A stretch of DNA of 62,349 bases, from assembly GCA_009838465.1 (NCBI GenBank), contig VXRN01000040.1:1-62349 (forward strand), in the 5' to 3' direction. The translations under genes and the position numbers were made by a program. Below are positions 25,412-34,438 of the stretch, piece by piece. Each line of letters begins with the position of its first letter. The stretch's first letter is position 1. Source of the DNA: Dehalococcoidia bacterium. GTDB lineage: Bacteria > Chloroflexota > Dehalococcoidia > Lucifugimonadales > UBA1123. The notes below the pieces were generated by a model. The model was given only the letters and a program-made list of their open reading frames with translations. It made no database searches and was not told the DNA's origin.

Positions 25412-26862
25412 TACAGCATCTGGTATTCCTGGGTGGACACGATCAGCTGGGTCAGGTTCACGACCGCCTCCTCTGTGTCCGCAGCCCGGTCCTCATCTGA
25501 GAAGCTCAGACGTCCATACGTGCCCGCAAAGTCCGTGAGGTTCGCCCTCGTGCTGTCCAGAATCTCCATCGGGCCGAGTACTTCCAGACAGGCGTCGATC
25601 AGGCTTTCGGGAGAGAGGTCGTCGTCACCGGCGGCGTGTCCGATGCGATCAATGATTGCCTTTACTCCGGGCCTGGTCTGATCGCCCAAGAGTCTGCTCA
25701 CGAAGTTGACCCGCTCCATATATGTCCCGGTGTTGATCCACTCGGTACCACCCTGCCAACCCTCAACACTCGGTGGGCCCATGAGGGCCTGGCCCATGCC
25801 GGAACTGGCGCGAGCCGCATCGTAGGTCTCATAGCAGGGGAGTTCCATTCTTCCGGCGAGCCGCAGAGTATTGACGACCATCTCCGTGGGGCTCTTCGTC
25901 CTACCGTATCGGAAAGCCTCCTCTTTGAAGAAGTCGGAAGTGAACAGGGTCCTGAGCATGTGCTTGATGCTGTGGCCCGATTCGAAATAGGCTTCAGTCA
26001 TGGCGTCGATGGCTTCGGGATTCGTGGGCGGCGTATGTGGCCACTGCGGCACCGGCGGCTCATCGGCCACGAAGTAGTGGTAGAGGTGACGGGCTATGTA
26101 TCGCGGCGTCGCCTCCTGCCTGCAGATGATCTCAATTACGTCTTCACCGTTGAAGTCGCCCGTCTCCCCCAGAATCGTCTTCTGGCCGTGGTCGTGATCG
26201 TCGTCGTCGTACTCGAACTGCCAGGTCATGTTGCCGTACGGACGGGAAGTATTGTTGCGCATCTTGATCATCATGTAAGCCGGGTTTACCACTCCCCAAC
26301 CAGTGAACGCTCGCGCACACTCCTTGATGTCCTCTTCGGTGTAGTTGCCCACGCCCATGGAGAAAAGCTCAAGCAACTCCCGACCGTAGTTCTCGTTTAT
26401 CGATCCCTTGTGGTTATCCTGGTTGTCCAACCACATTATCATGGCCGGATCACGGGACAGTTGGAGGAGCAGATTGTCCATGCCGCCCATCCCGTGCTCC
26501 CTGAACATGTCTATCTGGCTGGTCACCACCCTGGTCTGGATGAGTTTATATGACCCGGTGGCGAACACACGATGCCAGAAGAGGCACATCTTCTCTCGCA
26601 AAGGGTAGTCGGTCACCGCCAAACGGTACATCCAGTGCGCTTGGGCGCCGCCGCTGTGCAGGTTTGACTGATCGACGTGATACCGGCGAATCAGGTCATT
26701 GGGAATGTCGTCGTCCGCGACGGGGTTCAGCAACTCGTCCAGGACGGCGTCGTACCCTTTGCCCATCGCTAGGTCGAGCTCGTCCGGAGTCGCCCCAAAT
26801 CCCGCTCGTCTGAGAAGGTGGGCCATGAGCCTCAAGTCCTGCTTTCTCTCGACTGCGACCAT
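25411..26862 (-). CDS. DUF1800 family protein
   Basis: A 483-residue DUF1800 protein. Signature blocks: LRRAGFGATPDELDLAMGKG near the start, the REKMCLFWHRVFATGSYK segment, NENYGRELLELFSMGVGNYTEEDIKECARAFTGW in the middle, RYIARHLYHYFVADEPP, and GPPSVEGWQGGTEWINTGT near the end. Pairs of DUF1800 and DUF1501 genes are common in bacteria and their products are thought to work together, but the activity is not established. No signal peptide is seen. It is the first gene of the operon, behind the promoter at 26906-26933 and an AAGGAG ribosome binding site. Confidence 0.9.
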   Translation of the reverse strand: MVAVERKQDLRLMAHLLRRAGFGATPDELDLAMGKGYDAVLDELLNPVADDDIPNDLIRRYHVDQSNLHSGGAQAHWMYRLAVTDYPLREKMCLFWHRVFATGSYKLIQTRVVTSQIDMFREHGMGGMDNLLLQLSRDPAMIMWLDNQDNHKGSINENYGRELLELFSMGVGNYTEEDIKECARAFTGWGVVNPAYMMIKMRNNTSRPYGNMTWQFEYDDDDHDHGQKTILGETGDFNGEDVIEIICRQEATPRYIARHLYHYFVADEPPVPQWPHTPPTNPEAIDAMTEAYFESGHSIKHMLRTLFTSDFFKEEAFRYGRTKSPTEMVVNTLRLAGRMELPCYETYDAARASSGMGQALMGPPSVEGWQGGTEWINTGTYMERVNFVSRLLGDQTRPGVKAIIDRIGHAAGDDDLSPESLIDACLEVLGPMEILDSTRANLTDFAGTYGRLSFSDEDRAADTEEAVVNLTQLIVSTQEYQML

Positions 26863-26905
26863 AGCATTGCTCCTTCGTTTTCAAGCATCTTCAAGACATT
26901 ACGAA

Positions 26906-26933
26906 TTTATAGGTCGTGTAGCAAGTCTGTCAA
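26906..26933 (-). promoter_or_regulatory. promoter of the DUF1800-NHL-DUF1501 operon
   Basis: Minus strand TTGACA (26928-26933) and TATAAA (26906-26911) with a 16-bp spacer, about 45 bases upstream of the DUF1800 start. It is one of the best sigma-70-like promoters in the window. Confidence 0.65.
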
Positions 26934-26994
26934 GGATTTGACCTAAGGCAATCGCATCCAAATGAGGCTTACACGGAGTATCGAATAGAGGTCA

Positions 26995-27353
26995 GTGTTG
27001 AGATTGGGAGCAGCCTTATGGACGACACCGCACACAGCACCTCTGATCAGCATCTTATCTGGTTTGCAAGACCCAAGAATCGGCCGGACGAAGTGTCCGG
27101 ACCTCATCGACATCGCATCAGTCGCTATCTGTGCGGTGGTGCGCGGAGCCGATTCATGGGTGGATGTCGATCAGTTCGGCAACTCCAAGGAGGAGGAGCT
27201 CTACAACCTATTGGAACTACCGAATGGAAATACCTCACGCGACACGATGGCAGAGTGTTCTCTGCCATCAATGCCGAGCGGTTCCAGGAATGCTTCACCG
27301 AGATGGGCGCGAAAACCGGGGTCTTCAAGCATTCGCGAGTGATTTTGTGCTGA
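26995..27353 (+). pseudogene. ISAs1-family transposase N-terminal fragment, frameshifted
   Basis: One frame reads LISILSGLQDPRIGRTKCPD, then AVVRGADSWVDVDQFG and LPNGNTSRDTM, the N-terminal DDE-associated domain of ISAs1 transposases. Near 27245 the similarity switches frame to GRVFSAINAERFQECFTEMG. It then stops, and the catalytic domain is missing. No terminal repeats are visible. This is a dead insertion-sequence remnant. Confidence 0.75.
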
Positions 27354-27464
27354 AGAAGCCCGGAGGTTTTCCTTACCATAGAGGACTGATTCTCAGAGTT
27401 GACGAGGCGTTCACAGACACGGTTCACCGTTGCAATGTAGTCCCGGCATTTCCAAAGGACTTAG

Positions 27465-27671
27465 GCTGTACAGGAGTGCCTGCAGCCTGGGGTTGAATGT
27501 GACTCTCATCCAGCCACCAACGAGGTTGAGCGATACTATCAGCAGCGAGATGGCTAGACCGTGAAACACAGTTATCCACCAGGCTTGGAGAAGCTATGCC
27601 CTGCCGTCGGCTAACATCACGCCCCAGGCAGCGGTCGGCTTTAGGATCCCAAGTATCCGCAGTGAAGTTCC
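27465..27671 (-). pseudogene. relic of a DppC-type peptide ABC permease C terminus
   Basis: On the minus strand the decayed sequence reads ILKPTAAWGVMLADGRA, then a TAG, then LLQAWWITVFHGLAISLLIV and SLNLVGG, then TGA or a frameshift, then WMRVTFNPRLQAL. This matches the end of oligopeptide-type permeases (PPTPSWG..ML.DGR..L...W...PGLAI....LGFNLLGD.LRD...PR). No intact reading frame remains. Confidence 0.7.
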
Positions 27672-28007
27672 GGCGCACGTCGGCGGGAAGATGCGGCGCG
27701 ACGACCTGCAGAGGGTACAGCACGCGCGTGGTGGGGGTGGCGTCCGACGTGTCTGGGCTGTTATCTCGGCTGCTGCGTCAGCCCGCTCTTCGCCTTCCAG
27801 GGGGTCTGTCCGTGTCCGCATTCTCTCCGGCAGGTAGCCGTGTCATCCTCTTCCTCATCCCTACGGGAAGGAGATGGGTGTACGGCCTCTACTGAACCAG
27901 CACAGGGTGAAGAAATTGCCCACTGCTGGTGCCGCGATACCCCAATCCTGTTCAAAGGCCTAATACGCCAGTATTCATGGGGGGCAAAGCGCGAAATGTG
28001 AGCGTAC
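27672..28007. other. intergenic stretch with nothing recognised
   Basis: Between the permease relic and the CoA-transferase stop. The minus strand may hold further decayed permease sequence, but no motif is clear enough to name, and no promoter or repeat stands out. Confidence 0.5.
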
Positions 28008-30686
28008 CTAGATGACGCTGCTCTCGGCTAGAGTTGCCAGCTGAGTCCCGGTCAGACCCAGCTCTCCACACAGGACCTCCTGGTTGTGTTCCCCAAGAAG
28101 AGGCGCCCGTCTCGAGATAGCCCAAGGTGAGCCGTTGAAGATACCCGCGGGACCTGGGTGCCGGAACTTCTCGCTTACCTCCGGATACTCCACTTCTGCC
28201 CAGAACCCCCGATCCTCGAGATGCTGATCCTTCATCACCTCGTCGGGCGACCAGACCGCCCCTATGTTGAAGCCCCGCTCCTGCCCACCGCGATACATCT
28301 CGTCCCGGGTGATATTGCTGATGAGATAGAGGAATAGTTCGTTATCGGTAATAGCATCAGGGTGACGCATCTTCTCATCCAGCAGATCGCGCGCCAGTCC
28401 CATTTCGTCCATCCACTCTCCCAGCACGTCCAGGCGATCCGAGGTCATCCGGTCCCGGATCTGAGCGGCGACGTTGACATAATTTCCGTCCATGCAACGG
28501 TGTTGAGTGGTGTCGGTGGGGCTTGGTGAGGCATGGCGGCCTGTCTGGCGCCGGACAATCTCCTTGCTGTAGATATAATGGTTCACCGCTGCTTCGGTTG
28601 TCAGGGCGCACGCGTCGTGGATGGAGGCATCAATGTATTGCCCCAGGCCGGTCACCGTCCGATGCACCAGGGCAGCCCCTATGGCTATGCAGGCAAAGTG
28701 GCTCCCAATGTGCCAGGACTGCCCTCCTCCAGGAGCGATGGGCGGTGCATCGGGCACGTCGTCCTCGGTATAGCCGCAGGACGCCATCTGCCCGCCGGCG
28801 GCCAGGTGGAGCAGATCGCTGGTCTGGTAGTCCTTCCATGGCCCTTGCTGGCCGAAGGGTGTCAGCGAACACATGATCAGGCCAGGGTTGTCACTCTTCA
28901 GGTCCTGGTATCCCAACCCCATTGAGGCCATGTAGCCGGGGCGTTGCGTTTCCAGAATCACATCCGCCTTTTCCGCCAGCCGCCGGAACAGTCGCCGACC
29001 AACCTCAGATTCCAAGTTTAGAGTAATACCCCGCTTCGAAGTATTGTAATGCCAGAAGGACAGGCTCCGGTCTGGGTGAGGCACATCCTTATAGAACGGT
29101 CCAAGCGTCCGGGCGGTCTCTCCTCCGGGCGGCTCGATCTTGATAACGTCCGCACCCATGTCAGCCATCAGCTTGCCACACCACTGGCCCGTCTCATCAA
29201 CAAGCTCCAGCACCCGCAACCCCGCATAAGCACCCGTCGGGTCTGGGTCCAGGGTTTTCGTTGGCGCCGGAACGGGACTCGGCTCAGCCTCCATTCCAGT
29301 CCAATCCACTGGCGAGTCCGAGTCCATCATCTCCCTCAGATACGGATAAGGATCCATGCTTAAGTCCTTCGGCCAGAAGGTGCCGTCTCCTAAGCCATCG
29401 ACTAGTTCCTGGTGGCCGATGCCCAACTGTCCTTCGAACACCTCCCTGTTGTGCTGGCCGATCAGTGGACTTGGCCGGCTATTGACCGCCGGTGTCTCCG
29501 ACATCTTGAACGGGGCATTCTGGAGGGGCCAGGTACCCAAAACCGGATGTTCCACCTCCATGTACATTTCTCGATATCGCAGCTGTGGATCTTTTTCCAC
29601 CTTGTCCTGGCTGCTCTGGACAGGCATGGACCGCACTCCCGCCGCCTGGCACCGCTCCATGATCTCGTACTTGCCCAGGGTCTTCGTCCACGCCTCAATA
29701 CCGTGGTCCATTTCCTCCTGGTGCTCCAAGCGACCCTCGAGGGTGTCAAATTTCCGGTTCGCAGCCCAGGAAGGGCAGCCCATTACGCCTACCAGCCTCT
29801 GCCACTCCTCGTTGGAAAAGCAGGCGATGGTGCACCAGTCGTTGTACCCTCCGGGGCTGGTCCTGTAGGCATTGTGAGGTGCCGCAGTCCTGCCCCTGTA
29901 ATTGTTTACAATGGGCGTGCCAGGCCAGTGGCTTCGGTTACCCGGCGGGTAACCCTCTCGAATTGTTGTACGCCCGTTGACCTGGATGTCCAGGAACGCA
30001 GGGCCGTTGAGCGCTACGCCGCTGGTCCATTGGGATTTGTCGACGTGCTGCCCCCGGCCTGTGACGTTGCGATGATGCAGGGCGCTCAGGGCATATATAG
30101 CACCATACATTCCGCCCGTATCGTCCAAGTACGACCACCCCCAACCGGCGGGTGGTTTGCCTGGCAGTCCCGACAGGTGCGTCATACCCGACAGCGCCTG
30201 GGCAATGGGCCCCATAGTCTTGTATTCCCGGTCCCGCCCCGTATGCCCGAACCCGGACATCGAGAGGTAGATGATGTCGGGCCGAAGCTTTTTCATATTC
30301 TCGTAGCTGAGCCCCCACCGCTCCAGGACCCCATAAGCAAAGTTCTCGACGACGATGTCCGAGACGGTCACCAGGCGCCGTATAAGATCGATCCCTCGTT
30401 CGGTCTTGGTGTTAATGGTAATGCTTCGCTTATTGGCATTGGTGTCGTTGAAGTGGCCGCCGGTGTTTAGGTTGATCTGCAAGCCAACGGGTGTCGTGTA
30501 CACGACTGTGGTGTTCGTGCCCCCCCGGGTGCTGGGACTTTCCGGCCATTCGACCTTAATCACCTCGGCGCCCAGCGCTCCCAGCCAACGGGTGCACCAG
30601 GGCCCCGCTCGAATCCATGTGAAGTCTAGGACTCGGATTCCCGCCAAGGGTCCTTTCGTGGGCGCCACTCTCTCATCGGTCGGCAT
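28008..30686 (-). CDS. tandem CaiB/BaiF class III CoA-transferase
   Basis: An 892-residue protein of two fused family III CoA-transferase units. Unit 1 (about 1-440): LAGIRVLDFTWIRAGPWCTRWLGALGAEVIKVE, NANKRSITINTKTERG, and LSMSGFGHTGRD. Unit 2 (about 480-892): GLRVLELVDETGQWCGKLMADMGADVIKIEPPGG, TSKRGITLNLESEVG. The catalytic Asp of the formyl-CoA transferase type, in an SMQD-like motif, is kept only in unit 2 (GQYIDASIHDAC); unit 1 has VDKSQWTSG instead. Such fusions occur in environmental Chloroflexota and Actinobacteria. The acyl substrate is unknown. The frame is open to 30848, but the family start is the ATG at 30686 behind GGGAGAAGG. Confidence 0.88.
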   Translation of the reverse strand: MPTDERVAPTKGPLAGIRVLDFTWIRAGPWCTRWLGALGAEVIKVEWPESPSTRGGTNTTVVYTTPVGLQINLNTGGHFNDTNANKRSITINTKTERGIDLIRRLVTVSDIVVENFAYGVLERWGLSYENMKKLRPDIIYLSMSGFGHTGRDREYKTMGPIAQALSGMTHLSGLPGKPPAGWGWSYLDDTGGMYGAIYALSALHHRNVTGRGQHVDKSQWTSGVALNGPAFLDIQVNGRTTIREGYPPGNRSHWPGTPIVNNYRGRTAAPHNAYRTSPGGYNDWCTIACFSNEEWQRLVGVMGCPSWAANRKFDTLEGRLEHQEEMDHGIEAWTKTLGKYEIMERCQAAGVRSMPVQSSQDKVEKDPQLRYREMYMEVEHPVLGTWPLQNAPFKMSETPAVNSRPSPLIGQHNREVFEGQLGIGHQELVDGLGDGTFWPKDLSMDPYPYLREMMDSDSPVDWTGMEAEPSPVPAPTKTLDPDPTGAYAGLRVLELVDETGQWCGKLMADMGADVIKIEPPGGETARTLGPFYKDVPHPDRSLSFWHYNTSKRGITLNLESEVGRRLFRRLAEKADVILETQRPGYMASMGLGYQDLKSDNPGLIMCSLTPFGQQGPWKDYQTSDLLHLAAGGQMASCGYTEDDVPDAPPIAPGGGQSWHIGSHFACIAIGAALVHRTVTGLGQYIDASIHDACALTTEAAVNHYIYSKEIVRRQTGRHASPSPTDTTQHRCMDGNYVNVAAQIRDRMTSDRLDVLGEWMDEMGLARDLLDEKMRHPDAITDNELFLYLISNITRDEMYRGGQERGFNIGAVWSPDEVMKDQHLEDRGFWAEVEYPEVSEKFRHPGPAGIFNGSPWAISRRAPLLGEHNQEVLCGELGLTGTQLATLAESSVI

Positions 30687-31067
30687 TATGACTTTACCTT
30701 CTCCCTCACGACAGCACATCCTGTGTCGCCAACCGCTCGGGTGTTGTCGCCGCGTTTCTGTAGGGCAGGTTAACAGAGTTCGTGGCCAAGCGCACCCGTT
30801 CGGTGCACCCGGCAAAGTGATCGAGCGCACGCAGGGTTTGAGAGGCATTTCGGAACGCCGCGGAAGACTCTACTGCCTACGCAGACGGCCACCGGGGACG
30901 CAGCGCTCCAAACACGACACCGGAGTCCACAAGGGCTGAAGTGCTACGTCTTGTTAGAACCCGGTATTCGGGCGCCAATCACACTTATCTCAGCGAACTG
31001 CTCAGAGAACGCGAGGGTATAGACATCGCTCACCCGACGCAACTCGGACGGAACCTGTGACGGAATA
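30687..31067. other. intergenic stretch with nothing recognised
   Basis: Lies between the start of the CoA-transferase and the stop of the FhuF-like gene, both on the minus strand. It should contain the CoA-transferase promoter, but no hexamer pair is convincing and no gene or repeat is seen. Confidence 0.5.
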
Positions 31068-31958
31068 TCACTGAGCCTGAGTCTGCTGAGAACTCGCACC
31101 TTCTCTCCGATGGGGTTCGGCAACTTGTCGATCAAACACAGACTGCTGTAGCTGCAACTGCTCCGGAATGGATCTTAGTCCGCAGTAACCGCACTTGCCG
31201 ATGTCGGGATGAAGGTACTTCTGACAGCACACGTCGACTCGCATGAACAGCGACTCATGGTTCCCACTCTGGAGAGGATAGACGGATACCCGGTTCCACA
31301 TGGGAGATGGGGCACGCTCCATCAACGACTTTTTCTCAGCGATTGCTTCCCCAATGGTGAAATATCCGGTCCTCTGTAGACCGATAAGAGTCTCGGCGCA
31401 TCTACCCGCCAGGGCCGACCACATGACGTTCTGGCTGAGTTTCGTCCTCTGGGTAACACGCTCAAAGAGTGGATGCATATGGTGTTCAACCATCTGATCA
31501 AACATCCATCCGACCAGAGATTCGAAGTCGGGCAGAGTAGTCGCGTCCGCATGTCCCGCCGCGGGATCGGTGGACAGAGTGGCGAATCGTCGGGATATGA
31601 ACGTGTGCTCGACGATGTCCCCTGATTCGTCAAGCCGGATTGCATAGTTTTCGGCACTCACATCAGGGACTCGTCTCCTCGAATACAGTCCAAGTACGGC
31701 AGCCGACACGACCGGAGCGATGTAAGGGAACATCAGCAGCGCGGCCTGCAGAAACGGCCGTGGTGTCCTCCAATGAGCCCCATATCGCTCAAGAGTTTCC
31801 CGCAGTATTCTGTCGTCGGTAAGCAGGTCGCTGGCGAGAACCCAGCCCGAGCCATCGGGCGGACCGAGTGAAACCGGCTGATTTGTTGACCTCGCAGTCC
31901 TACTGGCGAATTCGGAATTCACTTCATCGAGAGGGTGCGTTGAATCTGCATAAGCCAT
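31068..31958 (-). CDS. FhuF-like ferric iron reductase (2Fe-2S)
   Basis: A 296-residue protein whose C-terminal end carries the FhuF iron-sulfur signature: Cys244-Cys245, ten residues, Cys256, two residues, Cys259 (VCCQKYLHPDIGKCGYCGL). FhuF proteins reduce iron bound to siderophores in the cytoplasm so that Fe(II) is released. The body (FPYIAPVVSAAVLGLYSRRRVPD; MWSALAGRCAETLIGL) fits the IucA/FhuF-like fold. The frame runs to 32024, but the ATG at 31958 has a good AGGAGGT nine bases upstream. It is divergent from the ABC genes at 32.6 kb across an AT-rich control region, which ties it to the metallophore island. Confidence 0.8.
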   Translation of the reverse strand: MAYADSTHPLDEVNSEFASRTARSTNQPVSLGPPDGSGWVLASDLLTDDRILRETLERYGAHWRTPRPFLQAALLMFPYIAPVVSAAVLGLYSRRRVPDVSAENYAIRLDESGDIVEHTFISRRFATLSTDPAAGHADATTLPDFESLVGWMFDQMVEHHMHPLFERVTQRTKLSQNVMWSALAGRCAETLIGLQRTGYFTIGEAIAEKKSLMERAPSPMWNRVSVYPLQSGNHESLFMRVDVCCQKYLHPDIGKCGYCGLRSIPEQLQLQQSVFDRQVAEPHRREGASSQQTQAQ

Positions 31959-32602
31959 CGACCGAAACCTCCTATGGGATGCATTTGCGCCACCGGACCA
32001 CCGCCTGGGATTTAACTTGATCACACTCCTGGGACCAGGTTTTACACCAGCAGACCATCTACAGAGACCTCAACCAACTCACCTGTCGTCGAGATCTTTG
32101 GCCAGAGCATCTGTGCAAGAATGTCCGGAGCCCGTCATGCACAGTGTTCCAGAATCCAGCACTTCAGGCTTCACATCCTCATCGCAACTTGCGCGATAGC
32201 CACCATGGTGTCAGTGTGAGCGCGGAAAACCGATCTCACTCGCAGGATACGGAGTCGGTCTGCCCGATATCCAAGGTATCGAGCAACTTGGTGTCTCAGG
32301 ATACACATCGGTCCGACGATTCAGCCGATGCCACGCGCATTCCCCGATCTGTGAATCCGGCTTCTCGCCGGAATGACGATTGGAGTCCTCACCGTCTTCT
32401 CAACTGTATGATCGACTACCTGATATGATATCTCATTAGATAATACTATTATAACGGTAATAATATTTGGTTATAATGCTACTTTATATCTATTCTTGGT
32501 GGAACTACTACTGTTGAATTCGTTGATAGTAATATCTATAGTAAGCCTATCATTATTACTATAATATGTCGAGACATATCGCATGAATTAGCCCACCCTA
32601 GT
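31959..32602. promoter_or_regulatory. divergent control region between FhuF-like reductase and ABC transporter
   Basis: About 640 bp with no gene. The left 440 bp are of normal composition and include a decayed ATTCCCC..GAATCCGG..CCGGAATGAC repeat (32339-32374). From about 32420 the DNA becomes strongly AT-rich, with ATATGATA at 32423-32430 and the repeat cluster described separately at 32524-32562. The contrast with the surrounding GC-rich DNA points to a promoter/operator zone. Confidence 0.55.
32524..32562 (+). promoter_or_regulatory. candidate operator: ATAGTAA repeats upstream of ABC transporter
   Basis: ATAGTAATA at 32526-32534 and its inverse TATTACTAT at 32554-32562 form a 9-bp inverted repeat, with a further direct ATAGTAA at 32538-32544. 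TATAAT overlaps the right arm (32560-32565). The 12-mer TGATAGTAATAT at 32524 recurs at 42547 in front of the Fec-type operon. Confidence 0.55.
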
Positions 32603-33880
32603 ATGGCTTCCACGACAGAATCCCTTCGAGAAACGGGAACAGAAGACATCAACATATGGACGGGTTTCCGTCTTCTCCTGCCCTTTGCAAAGTACGTGCA
32701 AGTGGGATTTGCAACAGCTGCCGTCCTTGCGGGACTTTCGTCCCTGACGCTTCTCGGTCCGTTCTGGCTCATCTACCTGGCGGTGGACGACATCGTAACT
32801 GGCGAAGCTACGCGCGGCGCGATGTACAGATACGCGGCCTTTGCAGTCGGCTTTATCGTGCTGCAGTACTCTCAGGCAGCCGCTGCAGAGTGGACCTCCC
32901 ATCGCGGAGCCTTCGCGACCCTCGAGCAGATCCGCCTTCGCATCGGCCGCCGGCTTGGGCAGATCCCCCTGGGCTTCGTCACAAACAGGCGATCCGGGGA
33001 GATCCAGCGAACCCTGAGCGACGACATCGAAAGGCTGGAGCTGTTCCTTGCTCATGCCGTGCCCGACGTCGTCTCGGCATTCACTGCAATAGTGTTCACG
33101 GTGACCTGGCTGTTTATCGTCGACTGGCGAATGGCACTGTGCAGCCTTATAGTGGTCGCGATATCTTTGCCGATTATGGCTCTCGGAGCGGGACGCGGCA
33201 GCGGCAAGCTGGGCGAATACTCGCGCAGCATGGCCCGCATGAATGCCTTGATCGTCGAGTTTGTAAGGGCGATGCCCGTAGTGCGGACTTTCAACGGTAC
33301 AGGCCGGGTTTTCGGTGAGACGAAGACCGCTATCGAACACGCCGCGGAATACGAATCCGAGTGGGGGCGAGAGTTCCTGCCGATGTTCACGGTCTTCTAC
33401 GTCCTCGTGACCTCACCGATACTGACAATCCTTCCCCTAGGTCTGCTTTTCTGGCACTTTGAGATGGTTAGTACTTCGACTCTTCTGTTCTTCTTCATCG
33501 TTGGGCTTGGCTTCACATTGCCCTTGGTGCGCCTGCTCAACCTAATGACCCAGCTCGCCTATCTGGGTCTCGGCGCGCGCCTGGTTCGCCAACTCGACGA
33601 GGCGACGGTACTCCCGGAGCCCGTCGAGAGGGCCGATCTAGCCGGTGGTCGTGTGGAGGTCAGCGAGGTGTCCTTCGCGTACCCCGAGTCCCCACGTGTG
33701 CTGGATGATGTTTCGTTCACCGCTGATCCGGGAACCGTTACCGCCATCGCCGGCCCCTCCGGCGCCGGCAAGTCGACGCTTGCCAGGCTGATAGTCAGAT
33801 TCTGGGATGTCGACGGAGGAGCAATCCGGATAGGCGGAGTGGACGTTCGCGAGATGCCAATGGCGCAGCTCATGGGCTAG
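32603..33880 (+). CDS. IrtA/YbtP-type ABC transporter, first half of a gene broken by TAG
   Basis: A 425-residue frame covering the six-helix transmembrane domain (to about residue 320) and the start of the ATPase domain: VEVSEVSFAYPESPRVLDDVSF, Walker A GPSGAGKST, then ...MAQLMG and a TAG at 33878-33880. The same frame resumes immediately with VAFVFQETFLFN, the normal Q-loop continuation, so one nonsense codon splits an otherwise sound gene. A single C-to-T change of CAG would produce it. The family exports or imports iron chelates as heterodimers (IrtAB, YbtPQ). The partner gene downstream is also damaged. Confidence 0.8.
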   Translation: MASTTESLRETGTEDINIWTGFRLLLPFAKYVQVGFATAAVLAGLSSLTLLGPFWLIYLAVDDIVTGEATRGAMYRYAAFAVGFIVLQYSQAAAAEWTSHRGAFATLEQIRLRIGRRLGQIPLGFVTNRRSGEIQRTLSDDIERLELFLAHAVPDVVSAFTAIVFTVTWLFIVDWRMALCSLIVVAISLPIMALGAGRGSGKLGEYSRSMARMNALIVEFVRAMPVVRTFNGTGRVFGETKTAIEHAAEYESEWGREFLPMFTVFYVLVTSPILTILPLGLLFWHFEMVSTSTLLFFFIVGLGFTLPLVRLLNLMTQLAYLGLGARLVRQLDEATVLPEPVERADLAGGRVEVSEVSFAYPESPRVLDDVSFTADPGTVTAIAGPSGAGKSTLARLIVRFWDVDGGAIRIGGVDVREMPMAQLMG

Positions 33881-34438
33881 GTGGCCTTCGTATTCCAGGA
33901 GACTTTCCTATTCAACGAGTCAGTCTCCGCGAACCTCAGGATTGCAAAGCCCGACGCAACTGAAGCGGAGATCGAAGAGGCAGCGAAGGCAGCGAGGGCA
34001 CATGAGTTCATCTCCACGATGCCCCAGGGATACGACACTGTTCTCGGGGAAGCCGGTTCGAGGCTCTCCGGCGGAGAGCGGCAGAGACTGGCAATTGCTC
34101 GCGCGCTGCTGAAGGACGCGCCCGTCGTGATTCTCGATGAGGCCACTGCATACTCGGACCCGGAGAATGAGGTTGCCCTCCAAGACCCCAACGACCGTCT
34201 AGCTACGGGCAGGACGGTCATAATCATCGCGCACCGCCTCTCGACGGTTGCAGGGGCAGACCAACTCATTGTGATTGACCAAGGCCGTATCGTCGAGCGT
34301 GGAGGGCATCAGGAGCTTCTGGATAGCGGAGGTCTCTATGCACAGATGTGGGAGGCTTTCTCCTCCGCATCCTCGATAGCGCTGACCGGTAGCCAGGTTG
34401 CAGAGGCAGCCCCGGTCGAGGAGGGAACGTCGTCGTGA
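33881..34438 (+). CDS. ABC transporter ATPase C-terminal half downstream of the TAG
   Basis: In-frame continuation of the preceding gene: Q-loop VAFVFQETFLF, helical domain, signature LSGGERQRLAIARAL, Walker B VVILDEAT, H-loop IIIAHRLSTV. The GTG directly after the TAG could serve as a start, but the fragment would lack Walker A and could not be an ATPase by itself. Unless the TAG is read through, or the two pieces assemble, the transporter is inactive. It ends in a GTGA overlap with the next ABC gene. Confidence 0.75.
   Translation: MAFVFQETFLFNESVSANLRIAKPDATEAEIEEAAKAARAHEFISTMPQGYDTVLGEAGSRLSGGERQRLAIARALLKDAPVVILDEATAYSDPENEVALQDPNDRLATGRTVIIIAHRLSTVAGADQLIVIDQGRIVERGGHQELLDSGGLYAQMWEAFSSASSIALTGSQVAEAAPVEEGTSS

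Noticed and set aside
25636-26553. 305-codon plus-strand frame
   Set aside because: Antisense shadow of the DUF1800 gene.
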